Assembly: GCA_027625915.1 (NCBI GenBank)
Contig: JANTQA010000070.1
Coordinates: 12,839,001 to 12,903,000, forward strand
From: Anaeramoeba flamelloides
Taxonomy: Eukaryota > Metamonada > Anaeramoebidae
DNA: 64,000 bases
Reading direction: 5' to 3'
Made by a program: the position numbers and the translations under genes. The notes under the pieces were generated by a model. That model was given only the letters and a program-made list of their open reading frames with translations, was not told where the DNA came from and did no database searches. This document shows, one piece after another, positions 35,265-46,162 of this stretch. Position 1 is the stretch's first letter. Each line of letters opens with the position of its first letter.

Positions 35265-36158
35265 ATGAGCCAAAATTCAAATTTTGATGGAAACGAACTT
35301 GCCAATACACTTGCAAACCAGTACGAGATTTTAAAAAAGGAACTTGAAAAAATCCAAGATCAACAACGAAAAACTGATAACGATATTTCAAAAATTAAAG
35401 AGTCAGTCCGTAAATTAGATCTTGAACAAACAAAAAAAATGAAAAAATTAAAAACACAAATAACAAAAAAGAGAAAACTTGTTTTAACACAAACCAAAAT
35501 TTATGAAAATTTACAAAAAGAAAATGAAAATTTACGGTTACAAAAAGAACAATTACTTTTTCAGATGAATAAATTTAATCAAGAAAACGAAAATGATCTC
35601 AAAGAAATAATGAATGAAGCGAAAAGAGATCAAAATCCTAAAAACAATTCTCTTGAATTCAATTCAATGGAATCTATCAATCAACAATTCCAATTGTTAA
35701 AAGATGGGGCACAAGAAGAGTTAAGATTATTCCAAAAACTATTACAAAAGGAATCGCAATTGGAACAGTTATCCAAACAACTTGAACTACAGGGGAAAGC
35801 AATATCTGATCTTAATATTGAATTGAAGCTTCTTGAACAAGACTTAAGAATCCAGAATCTCAAAAATTATCAGCAACTGCTTAAATCTCATTCAGAAACC
35901 CACCAAAAGAAGAAGGATGAGGATTTTGATCGAGAAAATGAAAAAGAAAAACAAAAAAACTTTTCGAATTATTACAAAGGTGTTACAGAATCGAATAGAC
36001 TAAAGGGAGAAAGAGTCGCTTATTCGCTCCATTTGTCAAAAAAAAACAATTCCCAGATAAAAACAAAAAAACATTATAAACTTAAACACGCAGAGGTTAT
36101 ACGCTCCGTAAATGAATGGAGAAGATCTCATCAAAAAATTCAAAACTCAAAAAAATAA
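35265..36158 (+). CDS. Coiled-coil protein of unknown function
   Basis: I take the ATG at 35265 (MSQNSNFDGNELANTLANQY), giving 297 residues. The frame is open to 35190, but that extension is hydrophobic and looks like untranslated leader. Residues about 15-220 are almost continuous heptad-type coiled coil rich in Lys, Glu, Gln and Leu (LKKELEKIQDQQRKTDNDIS, EELRLFQKLLQKESQLEQLS). The C-terminal 60 residues are basic (VAYSLHLSKKNNSQIKTKKH, EVIRSVNEWRRSHQKIQ). No catalytic motif or membrane segment is seen. It could be a cytoskeletal or complex-scaffold component; I do not recognise the family. It is single-exon as read and lies just after the hairpin at 35046-35205. Confidence 0.75.
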   Translation: MSQNSNFDGNELANTLANQYEILKKELEKIQDQQRKTDNDISKIKESVRKLDLEQTKKMKKLKTQITKKRKLVLTQTKIYENLQKENENLRLQKEQLLFQMNKFNQENENDLKEIMNEAKRDQNPKNNSLEFNSMESINQQFQLLKDGAQEELRLFQKLLQKESQLEQLSKQLELQGKAISDLNIELKLLEQDLRIQNLKNYQQLLKSHSETHQKKKDEDFDRENEKEKQKNFSNYYKGVTESNRLKGERVAYSLHLSKKNNSQIKTKKHYKLKHAEVIRSVNEWRRSHQKIQNSKK

Positions 36159-36394
36159 TAATCAAACTATTTTGAAGCAAAACTCTTTTCATATTTCATG
36201 CCTCTTGTTTTCTTTGTTTTTGTTTTTGGTGTACAATGATCTTTAACAATTTCTTTTTTTTTCTTATTTCAAAGCTATTTGAAATTTAAATGGGATAAAA
36301 TTTCAGCTGGTTTTTCATCTTTTTTCTATATTCTCAAATCTAACTTTACTTAAGGGGCTCCGAGTTTAACTCAATATATAGCTAGATTGTACAA

Positions 36395-36740
36395 ACAAAA
36401 GGAGCAAACAAATAAATAGAGATCACAAATTTCAATCTTTTTCTTGATTAAACTCTTATTTGAGAAAGAAATTGGACATGAGACCAAATTTTTTCCCCAA
36501 TTATTCTTCAAATACCTGCACAATTCTGTAATATTCTATTTATTTAGGATTTTTAGTCCCAAAAATATACGTACTACATAACTTAAGAAAGGAACAAAAA
36601 ATAAATAGAGATCATAAATTATAGCCTACTTCTTTGAAAAAACTCTATTTGTTAGATTAAAAAAAAAAATAGGAAAATGAAGTAAATTTTTCCTTTTATT
36701 CTCCAAATAGCAGCAAAGGTAACAGTGAAAAATGAAATAA
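36395..36740. repeat. Diverged tandem duplication, about 192 bp period
   Basis: Two successive units share AAATAAATAGAGATCA, a TTTGAAAAAACTC / TTGATTAAACTC region, and ATTCTTCAAATACCTGCA / ATTCTCCAAATAGCAGCA at their ends. Confidence 0.55.
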
Positions 36741-36829
36741 TAAAGGTAGCCTACTCCCGACCAAATTCATTCTTAACCTAAAATTACTTGAGTTATTTGT
36801 TGTAACCCCAAATTTCAATATAAATTCCA

Positions 36830-37392
36830 TTTCACTAAAAGGTGCCAGTCAAAAAAATAAAAAATTCAATCAATTTTTTTTAAGAATTAACCAAACCAAG
36901 ATTGTTTAGAAATAAGAAAAAATAAACTTCAGATTAAAGTCGATAATCATACAAGAAATTTTTAAACAAACTTGTAATTTTCCAACATTTAAAAATGTTA
37001 AAAAAAAACTTTTATGTCACTTTCATTGGAACTTCTTGTCCCAAATTTCTCAATTTCTTTGGAAAATTAAAATTGTTGAAAATCAGCTTTTTTCATATTA
37101 CATGTATGAATTTGATAATAAAATACAAAGGCTCTATTTTCAAAATGTTAATTTGGATTTTCAATCTATTTTTTTTTTTTTTCAAATTTAATTCAAAAAA
37201 ACACAAAAAGAAAAGAGAAAACAAAACAGAAAAAGAAAAATTTTTCAAAAAAAAAGAAAAATAAAAAAATATTTGAATAAATTGAGAAAAAATAAAATTG
37301 CTAAAATTGAAAATTTTATTTTGAGAAGAATAATGAATTAAACTCATAGAATGTGTTCTATTTCTTCAATAAAACTGGGTGCCTTGACTGAA
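36830..37392 (-). repeat. Dispersed repeat family R3, full copy (reverse orientation)
   Basis: About 560 bp from CCATTTCACTAAAAGGTGCC to AACTGGGTGCCTTGACTG. It contains TTTAGAAATAAG, CAATTTCTTTGGAAAATTAA, a purine-rich filler and AAACTCATAGAATGTGTTCT. The same order occurs at 55680-56245 (same strand) and reversed at 62508-63050. Confidence 0.7.
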
Positions 37393-37665
37393 AAACAGAA
37401 TATATTTCTCATTTTAATTGACCATTTATACTGTAATTTGTGTCTAAAATTTATTTTTTTGCAAAAAATCATTCATTTTTTTTAGAGTAAAATTAATTTT
37501 AATTTTAGTAGTTTTAAGAGAATAAATTTATTGATTAGGAAAAAAAAGTTGAAATACTTTAAATTTAATTATTAAAAAAAATATATCGATTAGGTAAGGT
37601 TAGGATTGTAATAAATAAAAATAAAAAAATCAAGACAGTAACCCAAAATATTTTCAATTGTTTTA

Positions 37666-37670
<5 letters not shown>

Positions 37671-37696
<26 letters not shown>
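37671..37696. repeat. (GA)n microsatellite
   Basis: A run of GA units interrupted once by C, in intergenic DNA. Confidence 0.8.
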
Positions 37697-37697
<1 letters not shown>

Positions 37698-38705
37698 GAA
37701 ATCACTGAACACCACTCATTAAAATTAGGGGTTGTACAATTTTTTGAAAGTATTTAGTACAGATAGTTGGGACAATTTTGGATTTATGACAGTTTACTTA
37801 CCACCTACTACTCAGAAAATAATTTTTATTTTTATTTACTCACAAAGTATAAAATTCATTAAAACAGTTTTATATCGATGAAATTGATCAAGAAACTTAT
37901 CAAAAAATACAAAATAATCAAATTTGTTTCATTTTTCAATGAAATTTGAGACATTTTTCTCTTGAATAATTATAATTGGATATTTAATTTTTTTATCAAC
38001 TCGCCTTCTTGGAAAAACAAATATATGTTGTAATTTTTATCACAAATTTGTCAATCCAACACACACTAAACCCCAATTCAAAATTTTGACACACCAAAAT
38101 TTAACTTTTTGAATAAAAATTCTTATTTAAACAATTCTTGAAGAAATACTAAAATTAGAACCAAACATTAACTTAAAGGGTAAAACTTGTTAATAAATTA
38201 CAATACTCACAAAACAAAAAAAAAAATAATTATCAATACTAATAAATTATCAGTATGCTAAAAATTTTTCAGAGAGCAAAACAAAAAATACATTGGTAAA
38301 TTTGTTAAAATTCTATTAGGAATATTGATTGATCAAATAGTTAGATACCATCAACTAATATTATTTTTGTTTTTCTATTTTAAAAAACCAACTTTAACCT
38401 AATATCAATTGTTAAAAAAAAAATTGATTAGAACAAAAAAAGTTATGTAAATCAAAAAATCAAATAAAAAAAACAAAAATAAAAAGATGAAAAAATGATT
38501 TTTATATTTTACAAAAATCAAAATATTTCTAATTCAAATGAAATTTGTATCATTGTAATTGTTTAAAACTTTTTTATTATGTGAAAAAATGGAATTATAT
38601 TTTTTTTATAAAAAACATTCTGAAACAAAAAATATAAAAAAATCTATTAAAATTGAGGATTTGTGGTTTTATTTAAATCAGGGTTCTTTCGTCATAATGA
38701 AAATA

Positions 38706-39529
38706 CAGTCAATTCCACTACAATACAAAAACTTTCAACTAAATTTTAGGACACAAGAAAAATCTCAAAATAAGGCACAAAATTCAAATTCTAAACTATT
38801 TTTCAAAAATTTTGACTCACTTTATAATGTTAATGGGAGTCTTTTTGAGGTTTATTCCAGTATTCTTTACAAAAAATATTTTCAAATTTTTGGATCAGAA
38901 TCATTTTTTCTTATTTTTCAAATTTTAGTTTTTCTTTTTTTTATCTTTTGTTTTTCTTTTTCTTTTTCTTTTTGTTTTCGTTTTTTTTTCTTTTTTTTCT
39001 TTTTTCTTTTTTTTTTCTTTTTTTTTTCTTTTTCTTTTTCTTATTTTTTTTTTATAAAAAGATCATCTAGAAAAAAAAAGAGATCTTCGAAAAGACCAAT
39101 AATCACTAAGAAAATTTCGACTATGTAATTTCTTTGAAAATTGATTGAATTATTCATAAAAAATCTTGTTTTTCAACTTTTTTTCAGTGAAAGTTCAGTA
39201 ATAAAAAATTAGTAATGCTCATTTCAAAAATTGTGACTCACTTTTTTTAGTTTTTGGTTTTATTTTTTTTTTAATTTTTAATATATCAGACTTTTATATA
39301 TTTAAAATGACTTAAAAGTCAATTACAAATCATATTTAATTATTAATTGTTCTTGAACATTATTGGATAATTTTTTTTTTTCAATTTATTATTTTAGGTG
39401 AGTCACTATTTTTGAAAATGAGTTTAGTAAAATAATATGTATAAAAAAAATATAATAAAATGTGTTAAAATTGAGATTTTTTTGTACCTTAAATTGGGTT
39501 AAAAGTTTGTTTCTTGTAGTGGAACTGAC
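38706..39529. mobile_element. Composite 824 bp Tc1-like element with nested R2 hairpin
   Basis: The left end CAGTCAATTCCACTACAATA and right end TTGTAGTGGAACTGACT are exact-style inverted termini with TA next to both. They share the variant ACTACAA where other copies have ACTTTTAA, so this is a separate subfamily. The inside includes AAAATCTCAAAATAAGGCAC on the left, a T-rich tract, then an inverted repeat of the R2 type (39213-39244 with 39399-39430: CTCATTTCAAAAATTGTGAC versus its complement). Either an R2 element inserted into a MITE or a longer family member. Confidence 0.65.
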
Positions 39530-40408
39530 TATATATGATTTTTTTTTATTTCAAAATTATTTGATTATATACATCCACATTGGGTGATAACATCTAATAT
39601 ATATATATATATATATTGATAATACTCAAGTATTTCTTGATACTAAACTCCATTTTTTTTTTTATTCTTTTTTTGATTAAAATTTATTCAAGTTAAATAA
39701 AAAAATTTATTAAGAAAAATTATCAAAAAGATTATAAAGAATTTCAAAAATTGGATAATATTTGATATATTAAAAAAAAGTTCAAAAATTAAAATCAAAA
39801 AATTAATAAAAGTAGAAAAAAAATTTTTTTGAATTTTTTTAATGAAAAAGATCCAACTAACATTTATAATATTAAACAAAACATTAACCTTTACTATTAA
39901 GAACGCAGTGTAAAAATATTTACGAAATGATCCTTCCTGAAATTGTTTCTAAATATAAAAAATTATCAGAATTCTCTCTTCAAAAATAAAAACAATTATC
40001 CAAAAACTTTCAAAACTTTTTATTATCATTAAACCAAAAGAAAAAATCAAATTTTGGATCACTTAAAAAAAATATTTTTGTAAAATTATTTTACAAAAGG
40101 TAATCACCTCAAAAGCAAAATTTTGGTTTTTAATTTTTTTGAAAAAATATAATAAAAAATATTTATTATTTAATTGATTTATAATTAAAATCATCATCAA
40201 AAAGTGAAGAGTGCAATTTTTGTATCTGTTTCTCAAACTGATTCAAGTTTTAAAACAATAATATATCTACTTTTTGTCTTCACATTTCGAGAATGATGAT
40301 AATTAAAAAAAAAAAAATATTAATCATATTTATAATCTTTAAAAAATTTTTAGCGGATTATTTGAAAGATTCTGTATTTGAAAAATTTTTTTGGTAGTTG
40401 AATACAGT

Positions 40409-41159
40409 TTATACTGAATCACGTGTTGGCACATATACCCACATAGAAAATTTTGATTTTTTTTTGAATGCTTCGGATGGTTTTCTCGTGATTTTTTTAG
40501 CTGTATTATAAACGAAAACATGAGTAATAATTTCAGAAATTTCATCATTTTCGGATTCTTGAGGTTTGTTATCTGTTTTTTCATCGCCATTTCAAATATT
40601 TTACCTATTTTCAGGTTATTCTGGACATTATTATTAAATGGCTGCCTTTGGATCTTTAGACTATTGATCATTTGTTCATTAAATGTGAATTTCGATAGAT
40701 CAACGGTGTTAGAATTTATTTGTGAGAACATTTTACCAAAAGTTAAATAGAAATTGCCGTTTGTATTTTGCAGCATGTTGCTCATCTGAGAAATTGAATA
40801 TGAAGATGTAATACCAAGCCCACTGAGATCAAAAAACGACAAATGGTTGACAAAAAAGTAAAGCCCAAGGAAAAAGAAGATCATGAAGAAAGTAAAGCTA
40901 TGGTTGTGACCGAAATTATTATTTTGAGTGCCAAAGGAATTTGGATATTCATTAAAATCTTCGTCTTCGGAAATAAAAGAAGGAATCGTTGAAATGTTAT
41001 TCCACATATCCACAAATTGGGATTCATTACCATTATTTAAGATTCCTTCTTCAATTTCTTCAACCTGATCTTGATCATTTTCTTTTTCATTTTCTTTTTC
41101 TTGTTCTTTTTCTTTTTCCATTTCCTTTTCTGTTACCGTTACGTTCTCCTTTGCTTTCA

Positions 41160-41198
<39 letters not shown>

Positions 41199-41931
41199 GC
41201 TGTTGCTGCTCATTGTTAATATCTTTTATTGTTTTGGGATTTGATTTTATTAAGGTGGTTCTATCAAATTGTTGCAAAAAATTTTGTTCAAAATTTGGAA
41301 AATCTTTATCATGATTTTCATTTAAGAAATCCTCAAACTGTTCTGATGTACAAGAGAGAGCACGGACAACTAAAAGTTTTAGCTTTTCTGATTGTATGCT
41401 TAACATTTGGTTTTCGTGGTTTATTTCATCGATCTGCTTCGAAAGCTGATCAGTTTTGGATTTTAAATTCTGGGTTTTCATCTCTAGTTTTTGGATCTGC
41501 TTTTTCTTTCTCTTTCGGCACCTTAAGGCATTAATACGGTTCCTTTCCAGAATTCGACTCCGTTTTTCGTGAGGGGTTAATTGTCTAGGTTTTCCGTATT
41601 CGTCTAAGGGATACTTATATTCGACTTTTGGTTTTGTTTTTTTAATTTTTTTATAGACAACATATCTTCTTTTGCGTTTGTTTACTGGATAAGTTTTGGT
41701 TGTTTCGACATTGTGGGTGTTCAGAGTTTCAATTGTCGCTTTTGTTCCAGTTTCCGTTTCATCTTGAATTGGGGAAAGCTCTTGTAAAAGAGGTGATTTT
41801 GTTCCGATTGTTTCGTTTGCTTGGGTTTCGCTATTGATATATTTTTCCATTCTACTAAAATCAATTAGATCAGATATTAGATCAGTGTAACCTAAGAGAT
41901 CTTTTTCAGTAGTTTCATAAATTTCAGTCAT
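40409..41931 (-). CDS. Membrane-anchored bZIP transcription factor (ATF6/CREB3-type layout)
   Basis: The start is taken as the ATG at 41931 (MTEIYETTEKDLLGYTDLIS); the 39 upstream in-frame residues look like leader. Residues 1-30 are an acidic, activation-like segment. At about 125-150 is the bZIP basic region ERNRINALRCRKRKKKQ, followed by a zipper to about 185 and a polyglutamine tract near 240-257. A hydrophobic span (FTFFMIFFFLGLYFFVNHL, about 343-365) is a single transmembrane helix, leaving about 140 C-terminal residues in the lumen. Membrane-tethered bZIPs such as ATF6 are released from ER/Golgi by proteolysis on stress; that role is inference. The natural C-terminus (ESENDEISEIITHVFVY ... 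PTRDSV, stop at 40411-40409) is in another frame from the longest frame. Reaching it needs a 32 nt intron (40604-40573) or one extra A in the A6 run at 40581-40576. Length is 496 or 507 residues. Confidence 0.8.
41161..41215 (-). repeat. Polyglutamine CAG/CAA tract in the bZIP gene
   Basis: About 16-18 consecutive glutamine codons, mostly CAA, between the zipper and the acidic Lys/Glu region. Probably length-variable. Confidence 0.85.
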
Positions 41932-42888
41932 TCCAAGAGTATTAACTTGGGGAAGAGGTAGGTTAATAAAAATTATTAAGTTTGAAGAAGTAAAAAGTTT
42001 TCGTTTTTGAATTAAAAAAAATGATCTTTTTTTCTTTTTGAAATTCACTTAATCAATGTTTAATATTTTGAAGACTTTTATTTAAATTGACTCAATAAAG
42101 TGACTATATTGGATCTATTTTCACCCAGTGTTATATTTATCTTAATTATTCTGGTATTTAGGTTATATTTATTAAAATATTTTTGAAATTTAATCTTGTC
42201 AGCTGAACATTTTTTTTTTTTCTGAGAATGACGTCTGAAAATAATTTAAATTTTGTTTTTGACTTTTTTTTCAACTTGAAAGAAAATCAAATATTCTTTT
42301 AAAACACCAACTTTGCAAGGTGAAATTACATGTAAGTTCATATAGTAATTTGCTCAACAGATTCTTTAAAGGCACCAATCCTAAAAAAATGGAAAATTAC
42401 AAATTTGAAAGATATTTTGATCAGATAGGTTCTGAAAGGAAGGGGATTATTATTATGAGATCTTTTTTACATTTCAAATGATTTGATAAGATCATTTTCA
42501 AAAAACATAGAAGGAAAGGGTGATAAGAGAAATTAAAAATAAATTTACAGTTTATTAAGGGGACAATTAGACTTTTGTCTTTCAATTTTCTCTTAATGCT
42601 GAACAAACATTTTCCAGTTTCTTTTAATAAAATTTTTACTCTTTTCACCTTTTAGTTGTATTTAGCCAACGTTCTTGAGTAATTTTAATGGGATCTTGAA
42701 AAGATGGATATGTAAGTGTTATTAGGATTGTACAAACCATGAATAGAAGTTTTGAGTTTCACTATCAAATAACCTCACTTTTTACTTCATTAAAGTGTTT
42801 GAAAGACTTGTAGTAAGTTAAGTGATTTTTTATTGTGAGATTTTAACAAAATTTTCTTTGGGTTGTATTACTGATTTTTTCCAATTAA

Positions 42889-43105
42889 TAAATGAAAATT
42901 TTTATTTCAATTTAAAAAATGAATATTAATTATTACTGCTACCATCAAATTAACAGAGTAAAAATTTTGACTCAGAGTTAACTCAGGAAATTTAGTTTAT
43001 TATCAAAAAATAACATTTCTAAACGATGTTGTAAAGTTCTTAGGTTTTACTTTCAACTTATAAACTCGAAAAATATTTGGGAATGTGAACTAAAAATTTT
43101 CATTT
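42889..43105 (+). repeat. Dispersed repeat family R5, copy 2
   Basis: AAATGAAAATTTTTATTTCA, then AAATTAACAGAGTAAAAATT, ATAACATTTCTAAACGATGT and ATAAACTCGAAAAATATTTG in the order of the 34.6 kb copy. Confidence 0.65.
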
Positions 43106-43741
43106 TTTAATAGGATAAATAATAGTAACCAAATTTTAAGTTGTTTCAAAAAATGATCACAACTAATAGTGTTCAAAGAACATTACAAACTTGACAAAAA
43201 CAGTAATACGAATTAAAAGTTACTCTTACTTTTTTGAAGAAAGTTCACAGATTAAATGATCAAAGAAATCAATAGTAAACCATCTATAAATAAGGAATTT
43301 GGTATTGATTTCTTAAAGTTCTATTAAACAAAAATCAATTGAAAAATGAAGGTTCAAATTGCAAAATTTATCTCCAAAAATAGAGTAATTTTTGCTGAAA
43401 TTTTTACCATCAAAAAAACTAAAATTTGTAAACATTCAAGAAAATTACCTAAGTAAAGTATGAATAAAAAAAAAAATCGTATTTGATAATAATTGATAAA
43501 ATAAATACCCTTTCAAAACCATTGGCCCATTAAAAATCAAATTTTAAAGAAAAATATTTTTAATAATAAAAGTTATCTATTATAATATAAAAATTTCGAT
43601 TTTAATATTCAGTTTTATACTCAAGATATATTTATTTTTTGTCTAAAAATAAAAGAAAAAGAAATAAAATCAGCTGTTAAAAAAAAATGGGGATATTTAT
43701 TTTGAAAGAAGCATTACAAAAAAAATAGAAATGTTAAAAAA

Positions 43742-43883
43742 TTAATAAAACCCATTTCTCAATTCTCCTTCCATTTGAATAACTAAATCTAATCTCTTTT
43801 TCATATTTGAAACCAATTTTTTCATTAATTCATCTGTTACTTCTTTCCAATTTTTCATTTTCATTTTCCATTTTAACAAAATA
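43742..43883 (-). CDS. Orphan terminal exon, protein unknown
   Basis: On the minus strand a T-rich stretch followed by GGATAG (acceptor) precedes an open frame of 46 residues to TAA: ILLKWKMKMKNWKEVTDEL, then MKKLVSNMKKRLDLVIQMEG and ELRNGFY. It is Lys/Glu/Leu-rich, predicted helical and amphipathic, and stands out in composition from the flanks. I could not find the preceding exon, which would lie at higher coordinates, perhaps behind a multi-kilobase intron. No family recognised. Confidence 0.35.
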
Positions 43884-45038
43884 CTATCCAAAAAATAAAA
43901 AAGAGAAAAAATGATTTATTTTCAAACTTTTCATTGTGAGAGGAAAAACTTCCAAACGATACAAAAACAATTCAAAATTCAAATGTAAGATGGGCTATTT
44001 ATTATGAAATATAGTTTACAAAAATTTTGGTACAAATTTAATTCCTAATCGGTATTTTCAGTTATATCAAAATTTGATTTACAAATCAATAAATTATTTA
44101 ATAAATTCTGTTTTCACTAATTAAGTTATTATAATTATACTTTTTTTTTACTGAAATTAAATAATATTGAATAAAATATGAAAAATAATGATGAATATCA
44201 AATTCGTGACAATTGAAAAATTATATTTTAAAAATTGAATCAAACTTTTGAGTTAATTGATTCCAAAAAATCCTTTTTTAATTCAATAAACAATAAATAA
44301 AAATAATCAAGAAGAGTAAAGTGTAATTATCTTTCTGATTGGATATTTTAGAAAGTAAAAAAAAGAAAAAAAGAAACTAAAATGACTTTTTTTTTTATAT
44401 ACTTGAAAGTTAATTTCTTTAATAATTCTTAAAAGTTTTAGTTATTGAAAATCATTAAACTCCCAATAATTACATTATATATGTAATATATTATCAGAAA
44501 AAGTTTCAATTAAATTATAATTTGATTATTGATGCAAAAATATTTATTATTTCCTAAACATCTATTTGAGGAAAAGAGAAACAAAAATATAATCAAACTT
44601 ATAATTTATGAAAATAAAAACAAATTTCAGATATTTAACATATTAAAATTCAATTATTATTATTTTTTTTTTTTTGAATATTTAAATAATCAATTCTAGA
44701 AGAAATATCAAATTAGGACTTCGAATGGATAAACAATATAAAATTAGTATCTATTGACAAAAGACCACAATATATATATATATAATTATAAATCCAAATA
44801 AACAGCATAATTTTCTATTTATGTCAAAAGTTGTTAAAGATTACAACAAAAAAAAATATTGGAAAATTGTTTAAAATTCAATAGACTATTATTGATCGAT
44901 CAAAGAGTTAGACACGATAAATGAAATTTACTTTTTATTTTTTTTTGTTTTAAAAGAATTTAACTGTCACTTAATAATGGTAATTCTAAGTCGACCGAAT
45001 CAAATTCATTAAATTACGTATTTGAGGAAGAAATACTA

Positions 45039-45230
45039 CAGTCATATCCACTTTTAAGGAACAAAATATCAACGAAATTTAAGGCACAAAAAAATCTCAA
45101 ACTAAAGCACAAAATTTATAATTTTTTTTTTTTACAATTTATTTTACTAGAATCTGACTTCTGTGCCTTAATTTGAGATTTTTATTGTTTTATATTTTGT
45201 TCAGAGTTTGTGCCTTAAAAGTTGAACTAA
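45039..45230. mobile_element. Tc1-like MITE, copy at 45.0 kb
   Basis: Begins CAGTCATATCCACTTTTAAG (preceded by CTA), carries AAATTTAAGGCACAAAAAAA and TTTTACTAGAATCTGACTTC, and returns through TTTGTGCCTTAAAAGTTGAA. The right terminus is followed by a long A run. Confidence 0.75.
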
Positions 45231-46162
45231 TTTTAAAAAAAAAAAAAAAAAAAAAAAATGATAAAAAAAATTGGAATAATCACAACACTACAAGGAAAAT
45301 TTTTTCAAAAAAAAATCTCTAAATTTTGTATTTTAAAATACACTCATATAATAAACATTCTTATACATAACAATTTTCAATGAGGTTTACAACTTTAATA
45401 GATATTAATTGGAATTGAAAAAAAAAATGATAGTTTTTTCATTTTTAATTGTAAAATTTGTGAATTTTTTAATTGACTTAGTAGAGAGATAATTTTCAAG
45501 TATTTTTTTAATAGTCTAAAAAGAAACATATTTTTCAATTTGAAAATAACACAAAATATTTCAATCAAAAGATATTGCTAAATTAAATTGAAAATCTGAT
45601 TTTTTATCTGTTTTTGGAATATTTTTTATCATTTTATGTTTTTCCATGTTTGAGTTTTTATATACTATCCCGGTTGTTTTCTGCAAATTGCTTTAACATA
45701 TATTCTTTTTTCAATCTTAATGTTCAATCAAAAATTAATTCATTTCAACTTTTCCCAATAAAAAAATACCCTGAAAATAGGTGTTTTTTTCAAAAGTCGG
45801 TATTTTTGAAAAGGGGGGTATTCACTTTTTCATGAGTTTAATAGATATCCCTTTTTTATTACATAAAATTATGATAACTTTGAAAAAATAATTTATAAAA
45901 GAAGTATAACTGAAATCCAATATATAGTTTAGGCTAACTTTAATTTTAGGTATTTAAATTTTCCTTGTAGTGAATTATTGGCAAAATTCATAAAAATTTT
46001 TTTCAGTTATTCTGTTTACAATAGTAACTGTATAAAGCATGATTAATTTTCCTCGGATTATCTTTTGACACAGAAAAAAATTAATTTTTTTGATATTCTT
46101 ATCATTATTTCTAATTTTTTTCTCAAAGTAACTTTTTTTTTTTTCATAAAAAAAAAAAATAG

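Larger units (their letters stand above)
36159..40408. other. 4.2 kb gene-free interval between convergent genes
   Basis: The coiled-coil gene (+) and bZIP gene (-) converge on this region. It has a tandem duplication with a period of about 192 bp (36395-36740), an R3 repeat (36830-37392), a (GA)n tract (about 37671-37696) and the composite Tc1-like element at 38706-39529. The 189-residue frame at 38559-39128 runs through repeat sequence and is not a gene. Confidence 0.6.

Noticed and set aside
35681-35863. Minus-strand Cys/Ser/Asn-rich frame
   Set aside because: Antisense shadow of the coiled-coil gene.
38559-39128. 189-residue open frame
   Set aside because: It crosses the end of a Tc1-like element and a T-rich tract; sequence is Phe/Lys low complexity.
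40989-41219. Plus-strand frame ending in polyvaline
   Set aside because: Antisense of the polyglutamine tract of the bZIP gene.
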